Part shown: positions 1-9,000 of the stretch, one piece after another
How the letters are laid out: the number at the start of each line of letters is the position of its first letter
Position numbering within the stretch: the stretch's first letter is position 1
Position numbers and translations under genes: made by a program
From: Pedosphaera sp.
GTDB taxonomy: Bacteria; Verrucomicrobiota; Verrucomicrobiia; Limisphaerales; Pedosphaeraceae
Assembly: GCA_028293325.1 (NCBI GenBank)
Contig: JAQGPA010000163.1
Coordinates: 1 to 42,825 of the forward strand
Reading direction: 5' to 3'
Length of the DNA: 42,825 nucleotides
The notes under the pieces: model-generated
Told to the model about the DNA's origin: nothing
Databases searched by the model: none
The model's input: the letters and a program-made list of their open reading frames with translations, nothing else

Positions 1-126
1 CTTTTTGACATTTGGCTTCGTTTCGGCTCGGTCACAGGCCACCTTGGGCATGCTCCCTCGCCAAAGCCTCGCCCAAAGTCAAAAATCCTCGCTCCGCCGC
101 GCTACATCATTTCTGTCAATGCTCTA
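1..126. mobile_element. Truncated copy of palindromic MITE-like repeat
   Basis: These 126 bases match 32967-33092 with only two differences (positions 10 and 44) and no gap. Similarity stops sharply after the TGCTCTA end at 120-126. The complete copy at 32912-33092 is 181 bp with imperfect terminal inverted repeats, so the left part of this copy (about 55 bp) lies outside the window. No open frame of note is carried. It is most likely a non-autonomous dispersed element. Confidence 0.75.
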
Positions 127-381
127 GCCTTGGGCCACATGCCGTCATTGAACGACGCCCCGCGATCTGCAATTAAGAGACATCACAAGTGCAATTCAAA
201 GTTGTGTTGCGGAGATTGCGAAGCAGGGCATCGATGCGCTTCTGCTTTCGTATAAAATAATGGTGAGGAATCAGCCTTGACTTTACGGGTGTTTTCGGCA
301 TAGTTCTATTTGTCTTTCCAAGAGTTTCACCGGTTCACCGGTTCAACGGCAGGGTCGTACCTTGTCAGGGTTATTTGTCCT
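127..381. other. Leader region before the beta-helix gene
   Basis: Nothing coding was recognised here. A TATAAA box at 251-256 could be a -10 element, but no matching -35 hexamer is visible. A TTG codon at 310 opens the downstream frame earlier, but the residues before 382 do not look like a signal peptide, so this stretch is treated as untranslated. Confidence 0.35.
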
Positions 382-2625
382 ATGAAAGCAACCGCTTCGG
401 GGTTTTTTGTTCGGGTATTGGGCTGGCTGTTGCTAACTCCAGTCTTGGCCATTGGCCAGGGTAGTCTCACGCCGCCGGGGCCACCGGGGCCGACGATGAA
501 AACACTCACTCAGGTCGAGCCGCGCACGCTGATTTCCTCCCTGCCTTACTTCATCACCAATTCCGGTTCCTATTATCTCACCGGCGACCTGATCGGCACA
601 GCCGGACAGGCGGGTATCGTGATCAGTGCCAGTAATGTCTCCATTGACCTGATGGGGTTTTCCATTACGGGCAGTTCCAACGGCATCAGCGTCTCGGGTG
701 CCGGACTGGGTGGAGTGGCCGTTCATAACGGGACGGTGCGGCAATGTGCTGGCCCGGGTATCAACCTTGGCAGCGTCCAGCGATGCCAGATTGAGCACGT
801 GCTGGTGTCGGCCAATGGCGGGGCTGGTATGGTCGTGGGCAGCGCGGCCTTGGTTGACCTCTGCACTGCGACCGGCAATAGCGGCATCGGCATCAGCGCC
901 GGGGATGGCAGTTCTGTTTTTAGTTGCGTTGTCCAATCCAACACAGCCGATGGCATCTTGGTCACCGCCCAATCGCGGGTGGCCGAGAATACCTGTGACA
1001 GCAACGGCAGCGGCTTGACCCAGGCGGCAATCCATTCCACTGGAGCGGGCAATCGCATTGAAGCCAACAATCTGAGCCGGAACAACGCACATGGCATCAA
1101 AGTGGAAGGCACCAACAATCTCGTCATCAAGAACAGCGCCTGTTCCAGCACTGGTACCGACTACGATATCGCGTCGGGAAACAACTACGGGCAGATTCTG
1201 GTGGGCCCTGGGTCCGGCTTCACCAACTCAAATCCTTGGGCCAATTTCTCCTGTGCTGCCGTGGTGGCGGGTTGCGTGAATGACAGCCAGTGCGACGATG
1301 GCAACGCCTGCACCACCGACCTTTGCAGCTTGGCTTCCGGGACTTGTTCGCACACTTTCGTGGCCAATGGCACTGCTTGTCCTGGTGGCACCTGCAATAG
1401 CGGCGTTTGTCAGGCGACGGGCACCTGCGCCAGCGCCGCAGACTGCCCCGGGGTTGATACCGCTTGCCATTTCCGTACCTGCACGGCCGGTACTTGCGGA
1501 TTTTCGAATGCCGCGGCTGGAACCGCTTGCAGTGATGGCAACGCCTGCACAACGGGAGATGTCTGTGACGGCGCCGGCACGTGTAACCCGGGTGCGCCTG
1601 TAGTCTGCGGCGAAGATGGCAATCCTTGCACCGGTGGTGGCATCTGCAACCCCGGCACGGGGGTTTGCTCGTATCCCAATGTTCCAGACCTTACCGCATG
1701 CCCCGGTGGCGCCTGCCATTCCGGCGTATGCCAGACGAGTTGCACCACCGACGCGAATTGCGCCACCAATCAATACTGCTCCGGCGGCGTTTGCGTAACT
1801 AAGAGCGCAGCGGGCGCCGCTTGCGCCAGCAACAACCAATGCGGGAGCGGAGTCTGTCAGTTCGGCTTTTGCCAGAATCCCAGTTGCACGGACGCGATCA
1901 AGAACGGAACCGAAACAGATATCGATTGTGGTGGCGGCACTTGTGTGACGTGCGTCAATGGCAAGATGTGCGGGGGGAACGGGGATTGTCAGAGCGGCCT
2001 TTGCCAGGGTGGCGTTTGCACCATTAACTGCACCGCGGGCCAGGTTAACTGCGGTGGCACCTGCCGCAATCTGAGTAATGATGTCAATAATTGCGGCTCT
2101 TGCGGCAACCTGTGTTCGGCCCCCAATGCAACGTCTTCTTGTGCTAGCGGCACCTGCACCATCGCTGCTTGCAATGCTGGATTCTCAAACTGTGACAATG
2201 TGACGGCAAATGGCTGTGAGGTTAGCGTCAACACCGATCCGAACAACTGCGGTAATTGCGGCACCGTCTGCTCCAGCAGCCACATCGCCATCCAAAGCTG
2301 CGCCTCCGGCGTGTGCAATGGCGCCTGCACCGCAGGCTTTGCCGATTGCAACGGCAACAAACAAAGCGATGGCTGTGAGACAAACGTCGCAACCAACACC
2401 AATAACTGCGGCGGTTGCGGCATCGTCTGCTCTGCCAACCACATTACCGCGGCCTGCTCGGGCAGCGTGTGCAACGGCACCTGCACCGCAGGCTTTGCCG
2501 ACTGCAACGGCAACAAGCAGAGCGACGGTTGCGAAATTAACGTGACCAACGACCACAATAACTGCGGCACGTGCGGGCACGTCTGCCCGGGCGCTCAGAC
2601 TTGCATCAGCAGCGTCTGTCAATAA
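382..2625 (+). CDS. Secreted right-handed beta-helix protein with long Cys-rich repeat tail
   Basis: The 747-residue product begins with a signal peptide (MKATASGFFVRVLGWLLLTPVLAIGQG), followed by the PPGPPGPTMKTLTQVEPRT stretch common in front of beta-helix domains of Planctomycetes and Verrucomicrobia. Residues of about 50-280 hold short Asn/Gly-rich turns of a pectate-lyase-type parallel beta-helix (NosD/right-handed beta-helix superfamily). From about residue 300 to the end the protein is very Cys-rich: first units of the CxxDxxCDDGNACTTDxC type, then three or four units of about 52 residues with GCExNV...NNCGxCGxxC, a pattern familiar from myxobacterial surface proteins. No catalytic residues or C-terminal anchor were recognised. 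ATG at 382 is preferred over the TTG at 310 because it starts the signal peptide. It is likely a secreted, disulfide-rich surface protein; ligand unknown. The adjacent disulfide-handling cluster at 3646-5943 may be relevant. Confidence 0.8.
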   Translation: MKATASGFFVRVLGWLLLTPVLAIGQGSLTPPGPPGPTMKTLTQVEPRTLISSLPYFITNSGSYYLTGDLIGTAGQAGIVISASNVSIDLMGFSITGSSNGISVSGAGLGGVAVHNGTVRQCAGPGINLGSVQRCQIEHVLVSANGGAGMVVGSAALVDLCTATGNSGIGISAGDGSSVFSCVVQSNTADGILVTAQSRVAENTCDSNGSGLTQAAIHSTGAGNRIEANNLSRNNAHGIKVEGTNNLVIKNSACSSTGTDYDIASGNNYGQILVGPGSGFTNSNPWANFSCAAVVAGCVNDSQCDDGNACTTDLCSLASGTCSHTFVANGTACPGGTCNSGVCQATGTCASAADCPGVDTACHFRTCTAGTCGFSNAAAGTACSDGNACTTGDVCDGAGTCNPGAPVVCGEDGNPCTGGGICNPGTGVCSYPNVPDLTACPGGACHSGVCQTSCTTDANCATNQYCSGGVCVTKSAAGAACASNNQCGSGVCQFGFCQNPSCTDAIKNGTETDIDCGGGTCVTCVNGKMCGGNGDCQSGLCQGGVCTINCTAGQVNCGGTCRNLSNDVNNCGSCGNLCSAPNATSSCASGTCTIAACNAGFSNCDNVTANGCEVSVNTDPNNCGNCGTVCSSSHIAIQSCASGVCNGACTAGFADCNGNKQSDGCETNVATNTNNCGGCGIVCSANHITAACSGSVCNGTCTAGFADCNGNKQSDGCEINVTNDHNNCGTCGHVCPGAQTCISSVCQ

Positions 2626-2645
2626 CCGGTTGGGCGAATTCAGCG

Positions 2646-3566
2646 ATGTTTACGCGGGCATATAATCTTGGCTCCAAGCTGACCAGCTCCGGCTTGTCCG
2701 GATTTACAATGGTCGCGCTGCTGGCTGGATTTTTCACCCAAAGCTCTTTTGCTCAATCCACCATCAACAGTTCCAATCGCTTTGCCTATGGCGCCAACAT
2801 CGGCTGGGCGGACGCGCGGGCCGATGGCGTGAACGGCGCAGTAGTCGGTGAATACGTTTGCAGTGGCTACATCTATGCCGCCAATGTGGGATGGATCAAG
2901 ATTGGCGGGGGAGTTCCGGCGAACGGAATCCAATACCAGAACAATTCGGCTGCGGATTTCGGGGTGAACCTCGACGCGCTGGGCAATCTGCGCGGCTATG
3001 CCTATGGCGCGAACATCGGCTGGGTAAACTTTGAGAACCTCGGCGCTCCCAAGCTCAACCTCTTCTCCGGCATATTAAGCGGCTACGTTTACGGCGCCAA
3101 TGTCGGTTGGATCAGCCTCAGCAACGCTGTGGCTTATGTGCAAACCGACATCCTCCGGCCCGGCCTCGACTCGGATGGTGACGGAATTCCCGACGCCTAC
3201 GAGCTGATCTGGACGGGCAATTTGGGAACCATGACTGCGACCAGTGATTCTGATGGCGACGGCGTTTCTGACCGTGACGAATACCTGGCCGGAACCAATC
3301 CTCTGGATCCGAACGATTATCTGAGAATCACCAGTTTCCAAAGCAACAACAATAATTCCTTTTACTCCCTGACCTGGACCAGCGTCTCGCTGCGCCTTTA
3401 CACGATTCAAAAACGCCCCGACTTAAATCCGTTTACGCCCTGGACGGATTTGACGCTTGGGTTGATAACTCCCGACCCGGGCACGAGCACCTCGCGGTCC
3501 GCTTCCGACAGCCCCGCGACGCAACGCTTCTTCCGTATCCGAGCCACCCGGCCGTTGCTGCCCTGA
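2646..3566 (+). CDS. Secreted 'YGANIGW'-repeat protein with calcium-binding type 3 repeats
   Basis: The product has 306 residues. An N-terminal hydrophobic stretch ends in FAQS, consistent with a signal peptide. Residues of about 40-165 contain four or five copies of a GYxYGANIGWxxF-type repeat, seen in secreted bacterial proteins. Next come two DSDGDGxxDxxE motifs (DSDGDGIPDAYE and DSDGDGVSDRDE) typical of thrombospondin type 3 calcium-binding repeats. The C-terminal 85 residues are a module of the form 'L..Y.IQ....L..W..L ... RFFRIRA' that recurs in other secreted proteins of this window. The frame is open back to 2571 inside the previous gene, but the signal peptide begins at ATG 2646 (or ATG 2709). 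It starts 20 bases after the previous stop, so the two genes are probably co-transcribed. Function unknown; probably cell-surface. Confidence 0.72.
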   Translation: MFTRAYNLGSKLTSSGLSGFTMVALLAGFFTQSSFAQSTINSSNRFAYGANIGWADARADGVNGAVVGEYVCSGYIYAANVGWIKIGGGVPANGIQYQNNSAADFGVNLDALGNLRGYAYGANIGWVNFENLGAPKLNLFSGILSGYVYGANVGWISLSNAVAYVQTDILRPGLDSDGDGIPDAYELIWTGNLGTMTATSDSDGDGVSDRDEYLAGTNPLDPNDYLRITSFQSNNNNSFYSLTWTSVSLRLYTIQKRPDLNPFTPWTDLTLGLITPDPGTSTSRSASDSPATQRFFRIRATRPLLP

Positions 3567-3645
3567 GCGGCTGCCGGCGGTGGAAAGGGAAAGAGCAACT
3601 CTCCTTAAACTCAGTTGGAATTAAAAAGCTTTTGCTCGCGCTGCT

Positions 3646-4122
3646 TTATCGAACTGTTGCCGTCGCGGCTTTGGTTTCCTGGCGCAACAAATAGATGGCT
3701 CCGACGGTCAGCAGCAAAGCGCGAAAGAAAGCGAACGTCACCGACTTCATCACCTTGACCAGTTCGCTCTCGGAGCCCAGGCCCAGCAGGCTGAGATCGA
3801 GGCAGCCGCACGAAATATCCAGTCCTCTTGCCCAGGCGAAGCCGGTGGCCAGGACGAAAATTGAAAACAGGATGATCGCCCAGGTCAGGGCTGACCGGAG
3901 CTGAACTTTGGCGAGGAGCATCAGCCCGCACAGCAGTTCCAGCCACGGCAGGCACATCGCCGTGCCGCGCAGAAAAAAGTCCGGCAGCGGCAATTTGTAA
4001 GCCAGCAGGCTGCCGTAGAAATCCTGCAGGTTGGCCAGTTTCGAGATCGACGCCCAGATCAGCAGCACGCCCAGAATCCAGCGCAGCAACACTTTGAGAT
4101 TAAGGTCCAGGGTGACTTTCAT
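3646..4122 (-). CDS. MauE/DoxX-like integral membrane protein
   Basis: The 158-residue protein has about four hydrophobic segments (roughly residues 10-30, 50-72, 77-97 and 130-150) and fits the MauE/DoxX membrane family in size and pattern. MauE is needed with the thioredoxin-like MauD for maturation of the disulfide-rich methylamine dehydrogenase small subunit. A DISCGC motif puts two cysteines at residues 105 and 107, probably near the membrane face, consistent with a thiol/disulfide role. The start codon overlaps the stop of the upstream rhodanese gene by four bases (ATGA type), so translation is probably coupled. It is the last gene of a three-gene redox operon. No methylamine dehydrogenase genes are present, so the role is inferred as general oxidative folding or electron transfer. 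Confidence 0.72.
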   Translation of the reverse strand: MKVTLDLNLKVLLRWILGVLLIWASISKLANLQDFYGSLLAYKLPLPDFFLRGTAMCLPWLELLCGLMLLAKVQLRSALTWAIILFSIFVLATGFAWARGLDISCGCLDLSLLGLGSESELVKVMKSVTFAFFRALLLTVGAIYLLRQETKAATATVR

Positions 4123-4799
4123 TTTCCGCCTCCAGTTCCAGCCTGGGCTTGCGCGATTCGATATTCCGCAAAGCCGCCCGGCATCAGCTTGATATTCACA
4201 TAGCCATATTGGCTGGCGAGCAGGTCGGCGAGGTTATGTGCCATCGGACAAGTGCTCGAACCACAATAAACGATCAGTGGCGTGGCCTTGGGATACTTTG
4301 CGGCGAAAGCCGTCAACTCGGTTTCCGAACTGTTTGCCGGCAGCGAGACCGCCCCCGGAATATGTTCCGCCTGGAAATAAGTGGTCATCCGCGCATCCAC
4401 GAGCATGATCTCGCCGCTTTTCTGGAGCAGTTGAACTTCCGGCCAGACCAGACTCGGAAAGGTGTTTTTAAAAGTGAGTTGCGCGGGCGCCGTCTGCATA
4501 GGCTGAACTGGCTGAACCGGCTCCAAACCCACCGCGACGACCTGATTGCCGTACGGACTGCCCGGAACACGTGGATTGCGCGCGCTCTCCATCGTCAATG
4601 AAATCGTTTCGTTGCCATAGCCGGTCCGCGAAGGGGAGGTTGCCGATGGCACCGCCGTCGCGCTTTCCTGGGCTTTGGCCGCGCGCACACCCAGTGGACT
4701 GGCGCTGTTATATGCCACCCCCAACAGGAGGGAGCCAGCCAGCATGGCCACCATTGGGAACGGCAATTGTTTCAGGATCTGCGACTGGGGTTGCGGCAT
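4119..4799 (-). CDS. Membrane-anchored rhodanese-like protein
   Basis: The product has 226 residues: an N-terminal hydrophobic segment (about residues 12-32) acting as signal anchor, a low-complexity Pro/Gln linker (about 35-110), and a C-terminal rhodanese domain (about 118-222). The domain shows the expected LVDAR near residue 134, HIPGAVSLP near 147, and an active loop beginning with Cys179 in CGSSTCPMAH. The loop holds a second cysteine (Cys184). Rhodaneses transfer sulfane sulfur or act as thiol carriers; the anchor places the domain outside the cytoplasmic membrane. The ATG at 4799 is chosen because the longer frame to 4979 runs into the upstream gene. It follows the DsbA-like gene by 28 bases and overlaps the MauE-like gene by four. 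Confidence 0.8.
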   Translation of the reverse strand: MPQPQSQILKQLPFPMVAMLAGSLLLGVAYNSASPLGVRAAKAQESATAVPSATSPSRTGYGNETISLTMESARNPRVPGSPYGNQVVAVGLEPVQPVQPMQTAPAQLTFKNTFPSLVWPEVQLLQKSGEIMLVDARMTTYFQAEHIPGAVSLPANSSETELTAFAAKYPKATPLIVYCGSSTCPMAHNLADLLASQYGYVNIKLMPGGFAEYRIAQAQAGTGGGK

Positions 4800-4827
4800 G
4801 GCAAAATGTTCAGCTATTACTCGCGCA

Positions 4828-5943
4828 TCACGGGGCAGCGGTGGCCAGCATTTTTTTAATTTCGCCCTCAAAAACGGCGTACGGCATGGCTCCGACAATG
4901 ATCTTGCCCGTGACCTTGTCACCCGTGAGTTTGCCCAGCACAAACGAAGGTGTGCCCGATATCCCAACCGCCGTTGCATCCTGGGAATCCTTGGTCACCT
5001 GACCGGCAAACGTCTTGGCGTCCACGCATTGATGGAAAGCGGTCATGTCCAGATTCAATTCCTCCGCGGCTTTAATCACGTTCGCCGCCGTCAAGTCCGT
5101 GCTGATCGCAAAAAGTTTGTCGCGCATCGGCCAGTATTTTTCCTGCTGATGCGCGCACAAAGCCGCTTGCGCCGCGGGCTCCGCGTTGGGATGGAAGGAA
5201 AGTGGCAGGTTCCGACTCACGACCCGCAACTTGCCGGTGTCGATATAATCCTTCTTCAATTCGGACATGACAGTGTCATGGAAACGCTTGCAGAATCCAC
5301 ATTGAAAATCCGTGAATTCAACGAGCACCAGTGGCGCATTGCTGCTGCCTTCCGACGGCGCTGATCCCAATGAAACGGTTCCCATCGTCGGCGGAGCGGG
5401 TTGCGGGGCGGCTGGCGGTGTGGGATTCGCCTGTTGCCGATCCAGCTTGGCGCGCAGGTCACGTAACTCGCGCAAGATCGAATCCGCCTGCGTGCCACTC
5501 AAGGCGCCGTTCGACTCAGCGGGTATGCCCAGCGCGGCTGCGAGCGAAGCGTCCTCGCCGGCTCTTTGCCAGCCATGAGCGCCGTCATTGAACCAGACGC
5601 GCAATCGCGGTGAAGCCGAACTGCGCAACACAGCGGCATCCAAGGCCGGCATTCCCGCGCCGGTGTCACCCAGGCGGACAGAATAAGAACCGTTGTTCAC
5701 CGGCACCTTCACCACGGCGGCCGGCATTTTAGTTGTGCCTTCAAAAGGAAACTCTCCCGATGCCCAAAGAATGACTCCCTGGGTGTCCAGGATGACGAAA
5801 GTGAAATAGCCCGGCCCGTTGAAGGGAGCATCGGCCACGGTGACCCGGCCCTGGTAGTTGAGGATGCTTGGCGCTTGCGCCAGCAAGCAGCTTCCCGACC
5901 AAAGCCATACGGCCAAAAGCCAGAAAGTTTTGAGCCGGATCAT
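4828..5943 (-). CDS. Secreted DsbA-like thiol-disulfide protein with extra N-terminal domain
   Basis: The 371-residue product starts with a signal peptide (MIRLKTFWLLAVWLWSGSCLLAQ). Residues 25-140 form a domain beginning SILNYQGRVTVADAPFNGPG; such 'NYQGR' domains usually occur on secreted surface or fibre-like proteins, not on thioredoxins. A short helical stretch (about 150-172) and a Pro-rich linker follow. Residues of about 188-368 are a DsbA/thioredoxin_4 fold with FTDFQCGFCKRFH (Cys215 and Cys218 in CGFC) and the cis-Pro loop GTPSFVLG. The CGFC centre and downstream MauE-like gene suggest an oxidase or isomerase role in the envelope. ATG at 5943 is preferred over 5985 because it gives a standard signal peptide. 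It heads the operon with the rhodanese and MauE-like genes. Confidence 0.85.
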   Translation of the reverse strand: MIRLKTFWLLAVWLWSGSCLLAQAPSILNYQGRVTVADAPFNGPGYFTFVILDTQGVILWASGEFPFEGTTKMPAAVVKVPVNNGSYSVRLGDTGAGMPALDAAVLRSSASPRLRVWFNDGAHGWQRAGEDASLAAALGIPAESNGALSGTQADSILRELRDLRAKLDRQQANPTPPAAPQPAPPTMGTVSLGSAPSEGSSNAPLVLVEFTDFQCGFCKRFHDTVMSELKKDYIDTGKLRVVSRNLPLSFHPNAEPAAQAALCAHQQEKYWPMRDKLFAISTDLTAANVIKAAEELNLDMTAFHQCVDAKTFAGQVTKDSQDATAVGISGTPSFVLGKLTGDKVTGKIIVGAMPYAVFEGEIKKMLATAAP

Positions 5944-6066
5944 GGCCCCCATTCCTAACAGAACGTGAAACGGGCAGCAATTCAAAAATCACCACGCCCG
6001 CCCAAAATAAGGTCGCGTTCCAAGCGGAGGGCACGCTCATATTTCTGCAGAGACACCTTGCTCTTA

Positions 6067-9000
6067 CTATTCTTTTTGTACGGTAGCTGCGGGGGAGCCT
6101 TCCCAGCGGGTTGCGGCGGGCAGGCGTTCGCCTTTGGCGACGAGGGTCAGGGGACCGAGGCGAGCGTCATCGGCGACGTGCGTATCGTAGAGAATGGTGG
6201 TGCGCACGCCGACAACGACACGCGCGCCGATTTCCACCCATCCGATTTTCATCACGCGGTCCTCAAAAAGATGCGTCTGCGGACCGCACCACGCGTTTAA
6301 TTCGGCTTCGTCGCCGATGCGGACGCAGTCGAATTCGGTCATATCGGTGGTGTTCAAGAAAACACCTTTGCCCACGCGGACTCCGAGCAGGCGCAGCGCC
6401 CAGGGCAGCATGGGAGTGCCGCGTAAGATGTCCAAAAAATTCGGGACGGCGAGCGATTCATACAAGTTGGTGACGGCCTCGCTGATCCAGACGAAGGGTG
6501 TCCACATGGGCGTGGCGCGCGGGCGGTAACGTCCCACGAGAATCCATTTGAGCGCGACGACGAGCAGAAACGAAGCGAGTCCGTAAAGGCAGCCGGCCAG
6601 CGATAGCGCCAGGGCCACTTCAATGCCCCAGCCGTTTTCCTCGGCCAGCGGCATTACCAAAACCACGATGAGATAGCCGGTCGCGATCACCAATGCCAAA
6701 GGCAGCACGATGCGCAGACCTTCAATCAGGCCACGTCCAAGTCGGCGCAGCAGGGATGGCCGAAACGTGAGCGCTGCCGGAAAGCTGGTCAATTGTTCGC
6801 GCGCGGGCAGGAGCAGCGGTGGTGAGCCGATCCAGGTCTGGCCGGATTTGAGTTGTTCGTTTCGGGGCGTGCGCGTTTGTACGCCAATCAACACGTCATC
6901 CGGCACGACTGCGCCGTCCGCGACATACGAGCCATTGCCGACGAACGAGCGGTTGCCGATTTGAGTTGGCTTGAGGATCATCCAGCCACCGCGTTGCTCC
7001 TCATCGCCCAGCATCGCGCCGTCCGCGATGAAGCAATCGTCGCCCAACGTGAGGAGTTCCGGTGACATGCCCGCAGCGGTGGACACTTCGGCATGACGGC
7101 CAACCCTGGCGCCCAAGGAGCGCAGCCACAGCGGCGCATACACCGAAGCGTAAAGTCCGTGGAGCACGTGGAGGCTGCTGTCGATAACCATCGTCATGAA
7201 TTTCCTGCGCCAGAAGGCGAAACCATGCACGGGAAATAAGCCAATGGTTTGTTGCGGCAACAGCCAGCGTAGCGCGGCGGTCACCAGCATCGTCATCAAC
7301 ACGAGCAACGCGCTGGCTGGAATGGCAAGCAAGAAAAAGAAGCCAAAGGCGATGAGCGGAGACAGTTCCGCGTCGAAAACATTCCAGGTGTGGGCGTCCA
7401 ACCAGTCAATCAGGATGAACGCTGGGAAGGTCGGTAGAAAAAACAACACCGACACCGCGATGGCGGTGAGCGCAAATATAATGGCCTGCGTCCAATGCCG
7501 GACGAAACCGATTGAGGGACGTGGCGGCAGGGTTTCCGAACGATGAGCGGACACACGCGCCGGAGCGCCGTCCCAAGTTTCGCCAGCGGGGATTTCCCGG
7601 CCGGCGGCGAGAGCGGATTGTCCGTACAATCGCGCCTGTTCGCCGAGTTTGGTATGGTTCTCCAACACGGCATAAGAATCCACGACGGAGTCCCGCTGCA
7701 AATGCACCGGTCCGACGATCAGCATACCGCCCTCGACGCGGGCGTTTTCGATGTTCACGAACGTGCCAATGCTGACGCCGTCCTCAATGGTCAGCAATTC
7801 CGGCGCGCCGAGTGTGATGGTGTCAATCATCACGTCCCGCCCGACGCGCGCGCCGAGCGCCCGGAGATACAGTGGCATCCACGGCGTGGCGGCCAGCAGA
7901 TGAACATCGGGCAATTCGCAAAACCGGCTGCCGAGCCACCAGCGAAAGTAAGCGACGCCCCACAATGGATGAGAACCGGCCGGCAAGCGACCCGCCAACA
8001 GGCGTTTGCCCAAGACCGCCACGCCAAAGTTTGCCATTTGTGCCAGCACAAAAATTCCCAGCGAATAGAAGATTGCCAGCGGAATGCTGTCGCCCTCGTC
8101 GCCAGTGAAGTAGTGATAGACAAAAAATGGCGCCAGCCAGTCGGCCATATGCAGCAGAACGAAAAACGGAATGACGGCGGATTGCGCGAGTCCACAGAGC
8201 AGTCGCCGGCGCAGGGGCGTTGCGGCCCGCGGCGGTGGTGGGGCGGATTGCTTTTGGCGGCGTTGACGCTCCATCGCGCAGGCAATGCCAGCCAGATGGC
8301 GTTCGCGGTACACGTCCTGCACGCCCAACGCCGCGTAGCGTGGTTCGGCGCGCAAAAGCGAAACCAGCCGTGCCGCCAGCAATGAGTGGCCGCCGAGGTC
8401 GTCAAAGAAATCCGCGGCGGGATGAAATTCACCGCCGGGAAAAAGCTTATCGAGGGCGAGAAAGAGGGCGGCTTCGTCTTCGTTGCGGGGTTTGGTTCGC
8501 TGGTTGTCGGCCGGATCGACCGCGGTGAGCGGCATCGCGCGCAAGGCCTCGAGATCAACCTTGCCGGAGATCAGGCGCGGAAGTTCAGCCACGACTTCAA
8601 AACGGGTGGGCAGCATGTAGGGCGGAAGACAAGGTGCTAGCGCCTGCCGCAAGGGAGCGAACTCGATGGTGTGGTTTGTGGCGGGCACGATGAAGGCCAC
8701 GATTTGATCCAGTTCAGCCACCGGACGCAGCACGACCGCCGCTGCAGCGACGCCAGGTTGCGCGGTGAGCGCGGCAGTGATTTCATCCAATTCGACGCGG
8801 AAGCCGCGAATTTTCACCTGGCTGTCCACGCGGCCCAGACAGTGTGCCGGTCCCCCGGGTTCGAGACGCGCAAGGTCGCCTGTTAAATACATAAGCGCTT
8901 CGTCCGGATTATCCGCGAGAGGATTGGCCACAAATTGTTTCGCTGTCAGGTCGGGTCGCCCCAGATAGCCGAGCGCCAGGCCGGGTCCAAAAATACACAA

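Noticed and set aside
277..305. TTGACT hexamer as -35 of the first gene
   Set aside because: At 16-18 bases downstream no sequence resembles a -10 element.
433..1092. Long antisense frame inside the beta-helix gene
   Set aside because: It is a shadow of the codon pattern in the real gene, without a recognisable domain.
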